Source of the DNA: Helicobacter sp.
Lineage (GTDB): Bacteria > Campylobacterota > Campylobacteria > Campylobacterales > Helicobacteraceae
Assembly: GCA_022766795.1 (NCBI GenBank)
Contig: JALEPE010000051.1
Coordinates: 1 to 21,319 of the forward strand
Direction of reading: 5' to 3'
DNA: 21,319 nt
A program made the translations under genes and the position numbers. Numbering within the stretch: position 1 is the stretch's first letter; each line of letters starts with the position of its first letter. Of the stretch, positions 1 to 7,518 are shown piece after piece. The notes below the pieces were generated by a model. It saw only the letters and a list, made by a program, of their open reading frames with translations, was not told the origin of the DNA and searched no databases.

Positions 1-1
1 T

Positions 2-61
2 TTCACAAATTTTGCCCTAGATTCCATTTACCAAGCCATTAATTCCCTTAGAGGGCATTAG
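2..61 (+). CDS. possible C-terminal tail of an upstream gene (partial)
   Basis: Reading from base 2, nineteen codons are open and end at a TAG at 59-61, giving a tail that ends NSLRGH. The composition looks like ordinary coding sequence and the strand agrees with the next gene, but nothing is recognisable and chance openness over 60 bases is common. The product cannot be named. Confidence 0.3.
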   Translation, partial: FTNFALDSIYQAINSLRGH

Positions 62-68
62 AAACTGC

Positions 69-103
69 ATATCGCTACGAATGCTACGCATTCTTGCAAT
101 GCT
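69..103. repeat. degenerate palindromic element, copy 1
   Basis: The segment has an inner hairpin, GAATG (79-83) and CATTC (89-93) around the loop CTACG, and ends in TTGCAATG like the other members of the family in this window. The left ATTGC arm is decayed. Membership is inferred from the shared end and the CTACG core, which also appears in the copy at 18781-18814. Confidence 0.4.
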
Positions 104-110
104 GATTCCG

Positions 111-152
111 CGTCATTGCGAGATTCCGTAAAGAATCTTGGCAATCTATAAT
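111..152 (+). repeat. palindromic repeat element, copy 2
   Basis: It begins CGTCATTGCGAG and ends GCAATCTATAAT. Outer arms ATTGC/GCAAT can pair, and inside them AGATTC (121-126) pairs with GAATCT (133-138). This is a member of the dispersed family found here in 1-410 and 17460-18815. Confidence 0.75.
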
Positions 153-166
153 TTTGAATTACTTTA

Positions 167-186
167 GGGATTCCATTGTGGAACCC
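167..186. repeat. short inverted repeat (hairpin)
   Basis: GGG-A-TTCCA and TGGAACCC flank the loop TTG, giving an eight-pair stem with one bulged A. It lies between repeat copies 2 and 3. No T-run follows directly, so it is not a clear terminator. Confidence 0.45.
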
Positions 187-197
187 ACTTTATACTA

Positions 198-231
198 AAT
201 TATGGATTGCTTCGCTGCGCTCGCAATGACG
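198..231 (-). repeat. palindromic repeat element, copy 3
   Basis: This copy is inverted relative to copy 2: it starts ATTATGGATTGC and ends TCGCAATGACG. The short interior (TTCGCTGCGC) is GC-rich. Its sequence is close to a small palindrome with GTCATTGCGAG and GCAATCC ends that I know from many unrelated bacterial genomes. Confidence 0.75.
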
Positions 232-240
232 AAAGGGTGA

Positions 241-338
241 AATCGCAAGGTTTAAAGCAAACAAGCAATAAGGAAAGATTTTACTTGTAAAATCTAGGTT
301 CTCCTTCTCTTGCTTGTGAGTTTTGAAGCCTTGCGATT
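241..338. repeat. 98-nt imperfect inverted repeat with inner hairpin
   Basis: The left arm 241-268 begins AATCGCAAGG and ends ACAAGCAA. The right arm 310-338 begins TTGCTTGT and ends CCTTGCGATT; the two arms are complementary apart from a few mismatches and one extra base. Inside, AGATTTTA (276-283) and TAAAATCT (288-295) form a perfect eight-pair stem with loop CTTG. The whole could fold as one long RNA or DNA hairpin. It may be a small mobile palindrome or a structured RNA; the sequence does not decide which. No open reading frame is present. Confidence 0.65.
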
Positions 339-367
339 AAAGGATAGAATCTTTAAAGTTAAAATTA

Positions 368-410
368 AATTATGGATTGCCACGAAGTCTGAAGACTTCT
401 CGCAATGACG
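368..410 (-). repeat. palindromic repeat element, copy 4
   Basis: It starts ATTATGGATTGC and ends TCGCAATGACG, as copy 3 does. The inner stem is GAAGTC (384-389) with GACTTC (394-399) around the loop TGAA, a different sequence from the inner stem of copy 2 but again self-complementary. Confidence 0.75.
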
Positions 411-493
411 CAAGATTATAGATTTACGCACAAAGGATTCCATAATGAAATTTTTAAATTTTTCTATTTTTAAGCTTTTCCTTTCATAATCGT

Positions 494-499
494 TATAAA
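494..499 (+). promoter_or_regulatory. candidate -10 box for the phosphate symporter gene
   Basis: TATAAA lies 40 bases before the start codon in a very AT-rich stretch, preceded by CGT and without a clear -35 box, as is usual for Helicobacter sigma-70 promoters. The ribosome site is AAGGGAG just before the ATG at 540. Confidence 0.4.
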
Positions 500-539
500 A
501 TTACGCTTTCACAATCTATGACAATTTTAAGGGAGTCCA

Positions 540-2294
540 ATGCGCAGTATCATTTTATTGCTTGTTTTTGGTGTTTTAGGATTCCTATTTTACGAATCAA
601 GCTCATTTTTGGAAGCAGGTTCTGGAATCGCAATCTTTTTGTATGGAATTATGTGCCTTAAAAATGGCTTTGGAAACTTTAGCACTTTTATTGAAAGAGT
701 GCTAAAAAAATGGGCAAATACCGCAACCAAAAGCTTAATCTTTGGTGCAATCTCTACAATGATTATGCAAAGCAGTGGGCTTGTCTCTGTCCTTGCAATC
801 TCCTTTCTAGCCGCTGGCTTTATCACGCTTGGGCAAGGAATTGGGATTATTTTTGGGGCGAATCTTGGGACAACCATCGTTGCGTGGGTGATTGCCATTG
901 CTGGTGTGAAGTTTGATATTTCCTCTGTTACAATGCCTCTGCTTGTTTTTGGTGTGATATTAAATCTCCAAAACTCCAAAAACGCAAAGGCGTTTGGTTC
1001 TATTTTGTGCGGAATCGGATTCTTTTTCCTTGGAATCTCTCTTGTAAAAAGCGGTTTTAATGAGTTAAAAGACATCGTGGATATTGCACAATATGGGCAA
1101 ATTAGCGGAATGAAAGGCGTCTTTTTATTTGTCTTTATCGGGATTGTGCTAACCGTGATTATGCAAAGTTCTAATGCGAGTTTGCTTGTGGCTATCACGA
1201 TTCTAGCCGCAGGACAAATGAGCTATGAAAACGCTTTGGGATTTGCCATTGGTTCAAACATTGGTAGCACAGTAATGGCAATCATCGGCTCTATTGGCAC
1301 AAATATCGCGGGCAAGAGACTTGCAGCCGCGCATTTACTCTTTAATAGCATTACCGCGCTTGTTGCGGTTGTATTTTTGCAACAAATGATTTTTGTTGTG
1401 CGTGAATTTTGCAGCGTGGTTGGAATCGCAAATGACGATTATATTTTGCAGCTCACCGCATTCCACACACTCTTTAATATCGTAGGAATCGTATTAATGA
1501 TGCCTTTTATTGGCAAAATGGTTTATTTTCTTGAAAAATTCATCGTGGATAAAAAGGCAAAAGAATATGAGCCTATGTATATCAACGATTCCATTGTGTC
1601 CTACCCCGACACAGCGATTGAAGCCTTGCATAATGAAATGGAACATCTTTATGATAACTGCTTCTTGGTTTTGACTTATTCGCTAGGATTTACGCGCAAA
1701 GAGATTCACTCCAACACACCTTTCCGTGAAATCATTGCACACAAAAAACTTTATAAAAAAGACATTGATTTGGATAATCTCTATAAGCTTAGCATCAAGA
1801 ATCTCTTTGATAAAATGTTTGACTTTGCCACCACTGCACAAACTTATATCCACGACAAAGAGCAAATGAACAAGATTGCGCATATCAAAAACGCTGCGCG
1901 CAGGGCGGTAGAATCTATCCACCAGCTTAAAATGCTTCACCGCAACCTTAAAGAAGCGGCACAAACAAGCAACGAATCCCTAGCAGAGATTTATAATGAA
2001 ATACGCATTGACTTAGCGGAAGTTTTGCGCAGTATTGAGAATCTTGAAAAAAGCTCTGATGAGAATATTCAACTGATTCTAGCAAGTATCCGCAAGGGTT
2101 CTGCACTCCTAGACCAAGAGGACGACAATGCAATTAGCAAAGTAGAAAAGCTGATTTTAGAAAACAAAATCAGCGCAAACAATGCTTCCTCTATCTTAAA
2201 TGATATTGATACCGCAAACAAAGTTAGTAAAGACTTGCTTGCGATGACGCAGCACCTTTACGCAGCAGACTATACACCCATTACCACCGCTTAA
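540..2294 (+). CDS. Na+/phosphate symporter family protein with PhoU-like C-terminal domain
   Basis: A predicted inner-membrane carrier of the Na/Pi cotransporter family (NptA/SLC34-like), expected to bring in inorganic phosphate with sodium. The first ~335 residues are hydrophobic with two internal repeats, each carrying the family signature: MQSSG (76-80) and MQSSN (208-212), followed by GANLGTT (106-112) and GSNIGST (238-244). The last ~230 residues are soluble, helical and PhoU-like (two rough repeats of charged helices), a common fusion in bacterial members. At 584 residues the length is normal. The ATG at 540 has AAGGGAG just upstream. The gene stands alone, after the repeat-rich region and before an inverted repeat at 2316-2339. 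Substrate is inferred from family only. Confidence 0.88.
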   Translation: MRSIILLLVFGVLGFLFYESSSFLEAGSGIAIFLYGIMCLKNGFGNFSTFIERVLKKWANTATKSLIFGAISTMIMQSSGLVSVLAISFLAAGFITLGQGIGIIFGANLGTTIVAWVIAIAGVKFDISSVTMPLLVFGVILNLQNSKNAKAFGSILCGIGFFFLGISLVKSGFNELKDIVDIAQYGQISGMKGVFLFVFIGIVLTVIMQSSNASLLVAITILAAGQMSYENALGFAIGSNIGSTVMAIIGSIGTNIAGKRLAAAHLLFNSITALVAVVFLQQMIFVVREFCSVVGIANDDYILQLTAFHTLFNIVGIVLMMPFIGKMVYFLEKFIVDKKAKEYEPMYINDSIVSYPDTAIEALHNEMEHLYDNCFLVLTYSLGFTRKEIHSNTPFREIIAHKKLYKKDIDLDNLYKLSIKNLFDKMFDFATTAQTYIHDKEQMNKIAHIKNAARRAVESIHQLKMLHRNLKEAAQTSNESLAEIYNEIRIDLAEVLRSIENLEKSSDENIQLILASIRKGSALLDQEDDNAISKVEKLILENKISANNASSILNDIDTANKVSKDLLAMTQHLYAADYTPITTA

Positions 2295-2315
2295 AAAGTG
2301 GATTTCAAACTTTAA

Positions 2316-2359
2316 GCAGAGTATTCTTTGAATCTCTGCATTTTGGAAAATCTTTTTTT
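2316..2359 (+). terminator. possible rho-independent terminator
   Basis: GCAGAG-T-ATTC (2316-2326) pairs with GAATCTCTGC (2330-2339) around a TTT loop, a ten-pair stem with one bulge. A T7 run (2353-2359) follows only after 13 bases, so the terminator reading is uncertain. Confidence 0.4.
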
Positions 2360-2453
2360 ATTAGGCAAAGGCAGGAATCCTAGTGCGATTCACCGCTTCA
2401 ATCCCTGTGCGCTTAAATTATAAGAGTTAATATTATATTTATACAACTTTAGA

Positions 2454-2459
2454 TACAAT
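2454..2459 (+). promoter_or_regulatory. candidate -10 box for the peroxiredoxin gene
   Basis: TACAAT in the context TTTAGATACAATATC, 51 bases before the ATG. A start of transcription about 7 bases downstream would place the inverted repeat 2466-2484 at the very 5' end of the mRNA. Confidence 0.5.
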
Positions 2460-2465
2460 ATCAGA

Positions 2466-2484
2466 ATTGATATTTTTTATCAAT
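2466..2484. promoter_or_regulatory. perfect inverted repeat in the peroxiredoxin leader
   Basis: ATTGATA (2466-2472) and TATCAAT (2478-2484) are exact reverse complements around TTTTT. The pair sits between the -10 box and the ribosome site AAAGGA. It could be an operator for a redox or iron regulator, or a 5' hairpin that stabilises the mRNA; no specific regulator box is recognised with certainty. Confidence 0.45.
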
Positions 2485-2509
2485 CAATTATTTTTACAAA
2501 GGATTTAAA

Positions 2510-3106
2510 ATGTTAGTAACAAAAAAAGCTCCAGACTTTAAAGCGGCTGCAGTTTTACCTAATGGTGAAATGGTAAAGGATTTTGAATTATCCAAAAATC
2601 TTGGCAAAAATGGTGCAGTTGTATTCTTTTGGCCTTTAGATTTTACATTTGTTTGCCCATCAGAAATTATTGCAATGGACCACAGAGTTAAAGATTTTCA
2701 AGCAAAAGGATTCAATGTCATTGGCGTTTCTATTGACTCTGATGTTGTGCATTTTGCTTGGAAAAATACTCCTGTAAATCAAGGTGGAATTGGAAATGTA
2801 CAGTTCCCTATGGTATCGGATTTAAATAAACAAATTTCACGTGATTATGATGTATTGTTTAACGATTCTGTTGCGTTACGTGGTTCATTCTTAATTGATA
2901 AAAACCAAGTTGTCCGCCACGCGGTAATTAACGATTTACCACTTGGTAGAAATATGGACGAAATGCTAAGAATGTGTGATGCGCTAACTTTCTTTGAAGA
3001 GCACGGCGAGGTTTGCCCAGCAGGTTGGAACAAAGGCGATAAGGGTATGAAAGCAACAACTGAGGGTGTAGCAGAATATCTTGCGCAAAACGCAGACAAA
3101 CTTTAA
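2510..3106 (+). CDS. ahpC: 2-Cys peroxiredoxin (AhpC/TsaA family)
   Basis: A cytoplasmic thiol peroxidase that reduces hydrogen peroxide and organic hydroperoxides; in Helicobacter the partner is thioredoxin, not AhpF (family knowledge). The peroxidatic cysteine is C49 in FTFVCPSE and the resolving cysteine is C169 in EVCPAGW, so it is a typical dimeric 2-Cys enzyme. The thioredoxin-like fold is also shown by FFWPLDF before C49 and by QGGIGNVQFPM. The length of 198 residues is usual. The ATG at 2510 follows AAAGGA at good spacing. The gene is monocistronic with its own promoter region and a hairpin just after the stop. Codons are richer in A/T-ending forms than those of its neighbours, consistent with a highly expressed gene. 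Confidence 0.95.
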   Translation: MLVTKKAPDFKAAAVLPNGEMVKDFELSKNLGKNGAVVFFWPLDFTFVCPSEIIAMDHRVKDFQAKGFNVIGVSIDSDVVHFAWKNTPVNQGGIGNVQFPMVSDLNKQISRDYDVLFNDSVALRGSFLIDKNQVVRHAVINDLPLGRNMDEMLRMCDALTFFEEHGEVCPAGWNKGDKGMKATTEGVAEYLAQNADKL

Positions 3107-3112
3107 TATTTC

Positions 3113-3133
3113 TGCAAGGGTTTCTCCCTTGCA
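3113..3133. terminator. hairpin terminator between convergent genes
   Basis: TGCAAGGG (3113-3120) and CCCTTGCA (3126-3133) form a perfect eight-pair stem with loop TTTCT, seven bases after the peroxiredoxin stop and 24 bases beyond the stop of the opposing channel gene. The T-run is weak on either side, so it may serve both directions with modest strength. Confidence 0.6.
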
Positions 3134-3157
3134 ATTCTATCTCTAATATCTAAAATC

Positions 3158-4183
3158 TCATTCCTCCAAAACACAAATTTCTCGCCTTTTAATTGCCACT
3201 AAAGTGCGATAAGATACTACACAAACAATAATGAGAGTGAATGCAATGCCAAAAATTCCAAGCAAGGCGTAAAACATAGAGTTTGAAAGCGCATACAACT
3301 CTAAAGCACATAGCGTAAAGGCTGCACTCGGAAATGTAAAAGCCCACCAAGAAAGCGCAAATGGAATCGCACGAAAAACCTTAAACATACTCACCATTAG
3401 CAGCATAAAAAACAATGCAACACTAAAACTAACGCTTGCAATTCCATAAAAAATATCAAGATGAATAGGTAAAAATATTAGCATATCTAACGCAAAAACA
3501 CTAGGTGGAGCGATAAAAATAAATAGTGTCGGTAGAAATTTCTGTGGTAAATTCTCCCCAAAAACAAGACGTATTAAAAGTGCGGCATTTAATAAAATCC
3601 AAAAGAAACTTCCAATACCCAAATAAAACACCAACACTTCAAAGGGAATCGCGATTCCATTTTCTTGGAGTTTTGAGCCAACCAAAGGAACAATTAAATT
3701 TCCAACAATGGGGATAAACCACGCAGGATTTGACATCTTTTGCTGCATTTCTTGAACAAACCAAAAGCGCACAACATAAAGACTAAATAGCACCTGCAAT
3801 AACGCACCAATCACAAACAATGCAAGCGCAAAAAAATATGGAATAAAGGGCAAAAGCAGCATTAACACAATGAGGATTGACACAGAAATTGCTGCAAAAA
3901 AATTAATGCGCACAGGGTGTTTTAGCTCCTTTTTAAATGCGTTAGGAAATTTTAATACTTTCATTCCATAAAGCAATACAATCAAACAAAGCAAAAATGT
4001 GCTAAACGCGGTTAGGAAGAGTGCAAGCCATTTTAATTGCGCCAGCGCAAAAACAGCAATAGTTTTATTTGCAACAAGCGTTAGTCCGCCAACTCCCATT
4101 ACACTAGCAAAAAACATAATCGGAAAATGCAAAAGCCAACTTTGCGCAGAATCGCTAGTGACTTGCGGTTTATGAGATTCCAT
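3158..4183 (-). CDS. SLAC1/TehA-type (TDT family) membrane channel or transporter
   Basis: A polytopic inner-membrane protein of about 341 residues with roughly ten hydrophobic segments, matching the tellurite-resistance/dicarboxylate transporter (TDT) and SLAC1 anion-channel family. Recognisable features are the early FPIMFFASVMGVGGL segment, the NPAWFIPIVGN region in the middle, and LSWWAFTFPSAAFT near the C terminus. The natural substrate (anion, C4-dicarboxylate, sulfite) cannot be told. I prefer the ATG at 4183 (MESHKPQ): it has AAAGGC just upstream, while the earlier in-frame ATG at 4225 lies upstream of the likely -10 box (4216-4221, minus strand) and lacks a ribosome site. It faces the peroxiredoxin gene across a shared hairpin and is divergent from the chemoreceptor gene. 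Confidence 0.82.
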   Translation of the reverse strand: MESHKPQVTSDSAQSWLLHFPIMFFASVMGVGGLTLVANKTIAVFALAQLKWLALFLTAFSTFLLCLIVLLYGMKVLKFPNAFKKELKHPVRINFFAAISVSILIVLMLLLPFIPYFFALALFVIGALLQVLFSLYVVRFWFVQEMQQKMSNPAWFIPIVGNLIVPLVGSKLQENGIAIPFEVLVFYLGIGSFFWILLNAALLIRLVFGENLPQKFLPTLFIFIAPPSVFALDMLIFLPIHLDIFYGIASVSFSVALFFMLLMVSMFKVFRAIPFALSWWAFTFPSAAFTLCALELYALSNSMFYALLGIFGIAFTLIIVCVVSYRTLVAIKRREICVLEE

Positions 4184-4215
4184 TATTAAGCCTTTAATAT
4201 AAGATAAAAGTTGAG

Positions 4216-4221
4216 ATTGTA
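4216..4221 (-). promoter_or_regulatory. candidate -10 box for the SLAC1-type gene
   Basis: On the minus strand this reads TACAAT (context TATGTTACAATC). A start about 7 bases on would leave a leader of roughly 25 bases before the ATG at 4183, which supports that start codon. Confidence 0.45.
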
Positions 4222-4278
4222 ACATAGCACTACGGCAATGAATGTAACTAAATTACAAACAAATCTTAAGAAATACAT

Positions 4279-4284
4279 TATAAT
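4279..4284 (+). promoter_or_regulatory. -10 box for the chemoreceptor gene
   Basis: A consensus TATAAT lies 37 bases before the ATG at 4322, within ACATTATAATGCAAG. The ribosome site GGAGGG (4309-4314) lies downstream. Confidence 0.55.
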
Positions 4285-4321
4285 GCAAGTTTCATTGAAT
4301 TAGAGTTTGGAGGGCATAAAA

Positions 4322-6340
4322 ATGTTTAAAGGGCTTGCTAGACTAAATGATATTAGCTTAAAATTAAAGATTATCATTCCGGGGTTTGCAGCTGCGCTTG
4401 TAGGCTTAGCAATGGTTGTTGTTTTAGTTGGGGAAAGAAACTTTGAGTTTGCTAAAGAGACGACGACACATTACGCGCAAGCCGTCTTAAAAAATCACGC
4501 ACGCGTTTTAGAAAAGCGCATTGATTTGGGCTTTGAAAATGCTAAAAACATCGCAACACTTACAAAAGAAATTATAAAATCACAATCTTATACACTATTG
4601 AAAGGTTGTTTGGATTCCATAGTAAGCGGAGAAACACTCTATAAATCTGCATTTGTAAGACTTTTTAATGGGGAGAGTTTTACAAACACACAAGCGCAAG
4701 ATGTTTTACCGCTAACTCTGCCCATTTCAGAGATTCAGGCTTTGTTTAAAAATGGTAACACGCAAGCGATTTTTATCCCACAAGTTGCGTTAAAGCCAAA
4801 AGATAGTGCAGATAAAACACCGATTTATGCGCCCGTGTATTTACTCAATGCCATTACGCACAATTCCAAAATTATCGGTATTAGTGGAATCTCGCTAGAT
4901 ATGAAAAAGCTTGGTGAAGCTATTAAGCAAGTGAAAATTTTAAAAAGTGGTTTTATCGTACTAATTTCACAAAATAGCACCGTGTTGCACCACAAATTTT
5001 TCTATATTTTTAACCGCAAAATGGAGCAAGTCGATAAAAAGGCAAACCAAAAACTAGCAGAGGTATTACAAGGCAAAGAAGTCATTTTTGAACGCGTTAG
5101 CCCCAATACAAACGCACCTATTACAACAATTATGGAACCTTTAAAGCTTGGAGAAGGCATTTATTGGGCAATGTTTGCAAATATTCCACTTAATGAAATG
5201 CTAAAAAGCGCAGAGCAAAGTCGCAATTTCGCTGCAATTATCGCGCTTGGCGTCCTTGCGCTAATCTGCATTGTGATGTATGTTGCAGGGCATTTGCTTG
5301 CACGCGATCTTAATATCATAAAATTTGGCTTACAAGAATTTTTTGATTATTTAAACAACAAACGCGATAATTTTAAAAATATTAGTCTCGTCAGTAACGA
5401 TGAGCTTGGCACAATGGGGCAAATGATTAACCAAAATGCTCAAAATATTAAAATAGGCTTGGAAAAAGACCAAGTCGCCATTGCAGAATCCCTGCAAACT
5501 GTGGAGCAAATCAAACAAGGAGATTTAACAGCGCGCATTGTTGCGATTCCAAATAATCCAAAATTGGTGGATTTAAAAGATGTGCTAAACACGATGTTAG
5601 ACGCTTTACAAAAAAATGTCGGTTCTAATTTAAAAGCCATTGCAGATGTGCATAAGGCGTTCGCACGCTTAGATTTTACAAAATCCTTGCCTAATCCAAG
5701 TGGAGATGTGGAAATCATCACCAATCAGCTGGGCAGTGAAATTTCAAATATGTTATCTTTTAGCGCAGAATGCGCAAATTCTCTCAACGATAAGAGTAAC
5801 GCATTAACACATCTTTTAAAAGATTTAGCACAAAAATCTGACATCCAAACACATTCCTTGCAACAAGGCGCACAGACAATTGTGACTATCGCACAAGGTA
5901 TGCAAGATTGCAATGTGATGATTAAAGAGGTTGCAAAACAAAGTGATGAAATTAAAAATATTTTAAAAATCATTCAAGACATTGCAGATCAAACAAACTT
6001 ATTAGCTCTTAATGCCGCTATTGAAGCAGCAAGAGCTGGAGAACACGGACGTGGATTTGCAGTTGTTGCCGATGAAGTGAGAAAGCTTGCTGAACGCACA
6101 GGGAAATCACTAAGCGAGATTGAAGCCTATACAAATACACTCGTGCAGTCCATTAACCAAGCTGGCGATAATATCCATCACCAAGCCCACGCAATGCACG
6201 AAATTGCGGAATCTATCAATGCCGTAGAAAAAATTACTGGTGAGAATAACACAATAGCGCAAGAAGTTAGCGGAATCGGACAAGATGTAGCAAGGCTTGC
6301 TGATGGAATCTTAGAGGATGTAAATAAAAAGAAATATTAA
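4322..6340 (+). CDS. methyl-accepting chemotaxis protein with periplasmic Cache sensor
   Basis: A transmembrane chemoreceptor signalling through CheW/CheA. A first membrane helix (about 15-37) is followed by a ~260-residue periplasmic domain with Cache-like features (GISGISLDMKKLGEA, then GFIVLISQNSTVLHHK), and a second membrane helix near 303-325. Next come one or more HAMP-like segments, including IKQGDLTARI. The cytoplasmic signalling hairpin has the conserved tip DIADQTNLLALNAAIEAARA and GRGFAVVADEVRKLAERT (about 550-600). The product has 672 residues and ends in KKKY, without a CheR-tethering pentapeptide. The ATG at 4322 is chosen because GGAGGG lies just upstream; an in-frame TTG at 4307 overlaps that site. 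The ligand is unknown. Confidence 0.92.
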   Translation: MFKGLARLNDISLKLKIIIPGFAAALVGLAMVVVLVGERNFEFAKETTTHYAQAVLKNHARVLEKRIDLGFENAKNIATLTKEIIKSQSYTLLKGCLDSIVSGETLYKSAFVRLFNGESFTNTQAQDVLPLTLPISEIQALFKNGNTQAIFIPQVALKPKDSADKTPIYAPVYLLNAITHNSKIIGISGISLDMKKLGEAIKQVKILKSGFIVLISQNSTVLHHKFFYIFNRKMEQVDKKANQKLAEVLQGKEVIFERVSPNTNAPITTIMEPLKLGEGIYWAMFANIPLNEMLKSAEQSRNFAAIIALGVLALICIVMYVAGHLLARDLNIIKFGLQEFFDYLNNKRDNFKNISLVSNDELGTMGQMINQNAQNIKIGLEKDQVAIAESLQTVEQIKQGDLTARIVAIPNNPKLVDLKDVLNTMLDALQKNVGSNLKAIADVHKAFARLDFTKSLPNPSGDVEIITNQLGSEISNMLSFSAECANSLNDKSNALTHLLKDLAQKSDIQTHSLQQGAQTIVTIAQGMQDCNVMIKEVAKQSDEIKNILKIIQDIADQTNLLALNAAIEAARAGEHGRGFAVVADEVRKLAERTGKSLSEIEAYTNTLVQSINQAGDNIHHQAHAMHEIAESINAVEKITGENNTIAQEVSGIGQDVARLADGILEDVNKKKY

Positions 6341-6419
6341 GACAGAGGTATTTAGAGTCTCTTTATAGCTTGTATTAAGAAGTTGTCAATATTTTTATGG
6401 TAACTTTATTAAAAAATGT

Positions 6420-6425
6420 TACAAT
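6420..6425 (+). promoter_or_regulatory. candidate -10 box for the pyrD operon
   Basis: TACAAT in the context AATGTTACAATTTC, 28 bases before the ATG at 6454. It lies downstream of an earlier in-frame ATG (6397), which argues that 6454 is the true start. Confidence 0.5.
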
Positions 6426-6453
6426 TTCAGAATTTTTTAAAAAGAGATGCACA

Positions 6454-7518
6454 ATGTTAGAATATAAGAATTTACGCCCTTTAATATTTAAAACTAACCC
6501 GGAAACAGCACACAATATCATAGAATTTGCCTGCAAATATGCACCAAAGATTCCTGCTTTGCTGCCCACTTTGGCTAAATATTATTGCATTAAAGATTCC
6601 ATTTTAAGTCAAGAAATTGATGGTATGCAATTTTATAATCCCGTAGGATTGGCAGCGGGTTTTGATAAAAATGCGACAATGGTAGAATCTCTTTGTGCGC
6701 TAGGATTCTCGCATTTAGAGCTTGGAGCGGTTACGCCTTTAGCCCAAAGCGGTAACGATAAACCGCGTCTTTGGCGACACATACAAGAGGAATCTATCCA
6801 GAATGCTATGGGATTCAATAATGAAGGAGTTAGTGCGGTCAATGCACGATTAAAGAAACTTTTTCCTTTTGCGATTCCGCTAGGTGTTAATATTGGCAAA
6901 AACAAAATAACACCACAAGAAGAGGCGATAAAAGATTATTTGAGTTTAGCGCGTAATTTTACACAAACAAGCGATTATTTAAGCATTAATATCTCCTCGC
7001 CCAATACGCCAAATTTGCGGGATTTACAAAATTCTATTTTTGTGCAAGAGCTTTTGGGGGAGCTTTGTAAAGTTTATGAGAAGCCCATTTACTTAAAGAT
7101 TTCACCAGATTTAGAAATAGATTCTGCATTGAGTTTGGTGGAAGCAGCACTTGATAATGGGGCAAAAGGAATCATAGCAACCAACACAACATTGGATTAT
7201 AGTCTTGTGATGCAACCGCAAGAAAAAGGTGGAATCAGTGGTAAAGTCTTAGCCCCAAAAAGTCGCGAAATGCTCAAACAAATTGCACTGATGCTTAAAA
7301 ACAAGAGTCAAAAAGCCACATTGATAAGTGTAGGCGGAATCGCAGACGCACAAGAAGCTTATGCAAGGATTCGTTTGGGTGCAAATCTTGTGCAAGTCTT
7401 TAGCGGAATGATTTTTGAGGGACCAAGCATTGTGCGCTCAATCAATAGGGGGCTAAAGCAAATCTTGGAGCGCGATGGATTCAATCATATCAGCGAAGCA
7501 GTGGGTGTAGATTTATGA
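6454..7518 (+). CDS. pyrD: dihydroorotate dehydrogenase (quinone), class 2
   Basis: The membrane-associated flavoenzyme that oxidises dihydroorotate to orotate with quinone, the fourth step of pyrimidine synthesis. Family motifs appear in order: NPVGLAAGFDKNA, NAMGFNNEGV, the FMN/substrate loop INISSPNTPNLRDLQ (serine as the catalytic base of class 2), ATNTTLDY, GGISGKVLAPKS and the phosphate-binding end LISVGGIADAQEA with QVFSGMIFEGP. The N-terminal helical extension (RPLIFKTNPETAH) is typical of the quinone-dependent class. The ATG at 6454 gives 354 residues, the usual size; the in-frame ATG at 6397 would add 19 unsupported residues upstream of the likely promoter. The stop overlaps the next start by four bases (ATGA), and it is the first gene of a seven-gene operon. 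Confidence 0.95.
   Translation: MLEYKNLRPLIFKTNPETAHNIIEFACKYAPKIPALLPTLAKYYCIKDSILSQEIDGMQFYNPVGLAAGFDKNATMVESLCALGFSHLELGAVTPLAQSGNDKPRLWRHIQEESIQNAMGFNNEGVSAVNARLKKLFPFAIPLGVNIGKNKITPQEEAIKDYLSLARNFTQTSDYLSINISSPNTPNLRDLQNSIFVQELLGELCKVYEKPIYLKISPDLEIDSALSLVEAALDNGAKGIIATNTTLDYSLVMQPQEKGGISGKVLAPKSREMLKQIALMLKNKSQKATLISVGGIADAQEAYARIRLGANLVQVFSGMIFEGPSIVRSINRGLKQILERDGFNHISEAVGVDL

Noticed and set aside
69..410. CRISPR array
   Set aside because: Repeats are in both orientations, unevenly spaced, palindromic with variable interiors, and no cas gene is nearby.
590..1198. 202-codon open frame on the minus strand
   Set aside because: It lies entirely opposite the phosphate symporter gene, has no ribosome site or recognisable protein features, and is a shadow of that gene's codon use.
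4307..4321. TTG start for the chemoreceptor
   Set aside because: These bases contain the GGAGGG ribosome site for the ATG at 4322, so they are leader and not coding.
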